Part shown: positions 5,244-5,396 of the stretch, in pieces
Layout: each line of letters begins with the position of its first letter
How positions within the stretch are numbered: position 1 is the first letter of the stretch
Program-made: the position numbers and the translations under genes
Notes under the pieces: generated by a model
Told to the model about the DNA's origin: nothing
The model's input: the letters and a program-made list of their open reading frames with translations, nothing else
Database searches by the model: none
Assembly (NCBI GenBank): GCA_031283905.1
Contig: JAITAW010000230.1
Coordinates: forward strand, 1 to 5,396
Direction: 5' to 3'
Source of the DNA: Treponema sp.
Lineage (GTDB): Bacteria; Spirochaetota; Spirochaetia; Treponematales; Breznakiellaceae
Length of the DNA: 5,396 nt

Positions 5244-5373
5244 GCATGGCATCGTAATCAAGTACTTCGCGGGCTGGCCCATAATCGCTTACGGTTACTT
5301 TTTTGTCTATCCGTTCTCCTATGATGAGAACGGCGATCTCAAGGGCTTTGGCCCTGCGTTCTTGTGCATCCAT
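5179..5373 (-). CDS. Small unidentified minus-strand protein (64 aa)
   Basis: On the minus strand an ATG at 5373-5371 lies 5 bases after a near-perfect SD, GGAGGTGA (5386-5379). It opens a 64-residue frame ending with TAA at 5181-5179. A GTG at 5382 is in frame but is part of the SD, so ATG 5373 is the better start. The protein is helical-looking (RRAKALEIAVLIIGERI), then VTVSDYGPAREVLDYD, then LPLAKDIARYIREEDEG, and is acidic at the end. Codons are rich in G at the first position, as real coding sequence tends to be; the opposite-strand frame is not. It runs against the rest of the window and overlaps the + strand gene tail to tail by 65 bases. The function is unknown. Confidence 0.65.
   Translation of the reverse strand: MDAQERRAKALEIAVLIIGERIDKKVTVSDYGPAREVLDYDAMLTHYLPLAKDIARYIREEDEG
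5311..5333. repeat. Perfect inverted repeat, 8-bp arms, 7-base spacer
   Basis: CCGTTCTC, spacer CTATGAT, GAGAACGG. It lies within the 5' half of the minus-strand gene. Neither strand has a T-run after it, so it is not a terminator. The form is compatible with a dimeric repressor site, but one such dyad is expected by chance in a window this size. Confidence 0.3.
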
Positions 5374-5378
5374 TTGAT

Positions 5379-5386
5379 TCACCTCC
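5379..5386 (-). promoter_or_regulatory. Strong Shine-Dalgarno for the minus-strand gene
   Basis: Read on the minus strand the bases are GGAGGTGA, almost the full anti-SD complement, 5 bases from ATG 5373. It is the main evidence that the minus-strand ORF is translated and fixes its start downstream of the in-frame GTG. Confidence 0.75.
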
Positions 5387-5396
5387 GCTTTGATTG

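Noticed and set aside
5342..5355. Hairpin AGGGC-TTTG-GCCCT
   Set aside because: Only 5 bp, inside the start of the minus gene, with no T-run; expected by chance.
5236..5396. + strand ORF from ATG 5236 (MGKHGIVIKY...) open to the window end, with GGGGGAG just upstream
   Set aside because: Its codons are rich in pyrimidines at the first position and its protein is unusually aromatic. The minus-strand frame over the same bases has the G-first coding pattern and a better SD at better spacing. I treat it as the shadow of the minus gene.

Overview
The window looks like part of a phage or prophage replication/early region. Genes are packed head to tail, mostly with 4-17 base overlaps, and nearly all are on the + strand behind clear Shine-Dalgarno (SD) sequences of the GGAGG type. 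The recognisable set is an AlpA/excisionase-like helix-turn-helix protein, a VRR-NUC nuclease, a superfamily 2 (SF2) helicase and a single-stranded DNA-binding protein (SSB). The host cannot be named from the sequence. The strong SD sequences fit Firmicutes or another SD-using phylum and argue against Bacteroidetes, although the small HTH protein resembles ones common there. No gene for integration, packaging or structure is present, so lytic phage, prophage and other mobile element are not distinguished.

Layout. 1-123: tail of an unidentified gene. 126-242: a 38-residue single-pass membrane protein. 247-498: HTH protein. 482-703: small four-CxxC zinc-binding protein. 709-1083: VRR-NUC nuclease. 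1080-1757: unidentified protein with a very acidic tail. 1754-2281: N-terminal RecA lobe of an SF2 helicase (motifs I-III). 2278-2811: a free-standing HNH-type endonuclease of homing type. 2802-4310: C-terminal RecA lobe of the same helicase (motifs IV-VI), fused in frame at its C-terminus to a second endonuclease of the same family. 4307-4696: SSB. 4705-4944 and 4980-5243: two small unidentified proteins. 5373-5179 (minus strand): a small gene that overlaps the previous one tail to tail.

The main observation is that the helicase has been invaded twice by related, AT-rich endonuclease modules. The first splits the gene exactly between its two RecA lobes. It leaves three reading frames joined by overlapping stop and start codons, so the two lobes should be made as separate, translationally coupled polypeptides. 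The second is fused to the end of the second lobe, just upstream of the SSB gene. The nearest described precedent I know is the nrdA gene of Aeromonas phage Aeh1, split by the homing endonuclease mobE into two chains that still assemble. I infer, but cannot show, that the helicase here still works as a two-chain enzyme.

The nuclease, helicase and SSB would act together in phage DNA replication or recombination. No promoter, intrinsic terminator, tRNA, CRISPR array or replication origin was found, and there is no gene-free stretch longer than about 40 bases.
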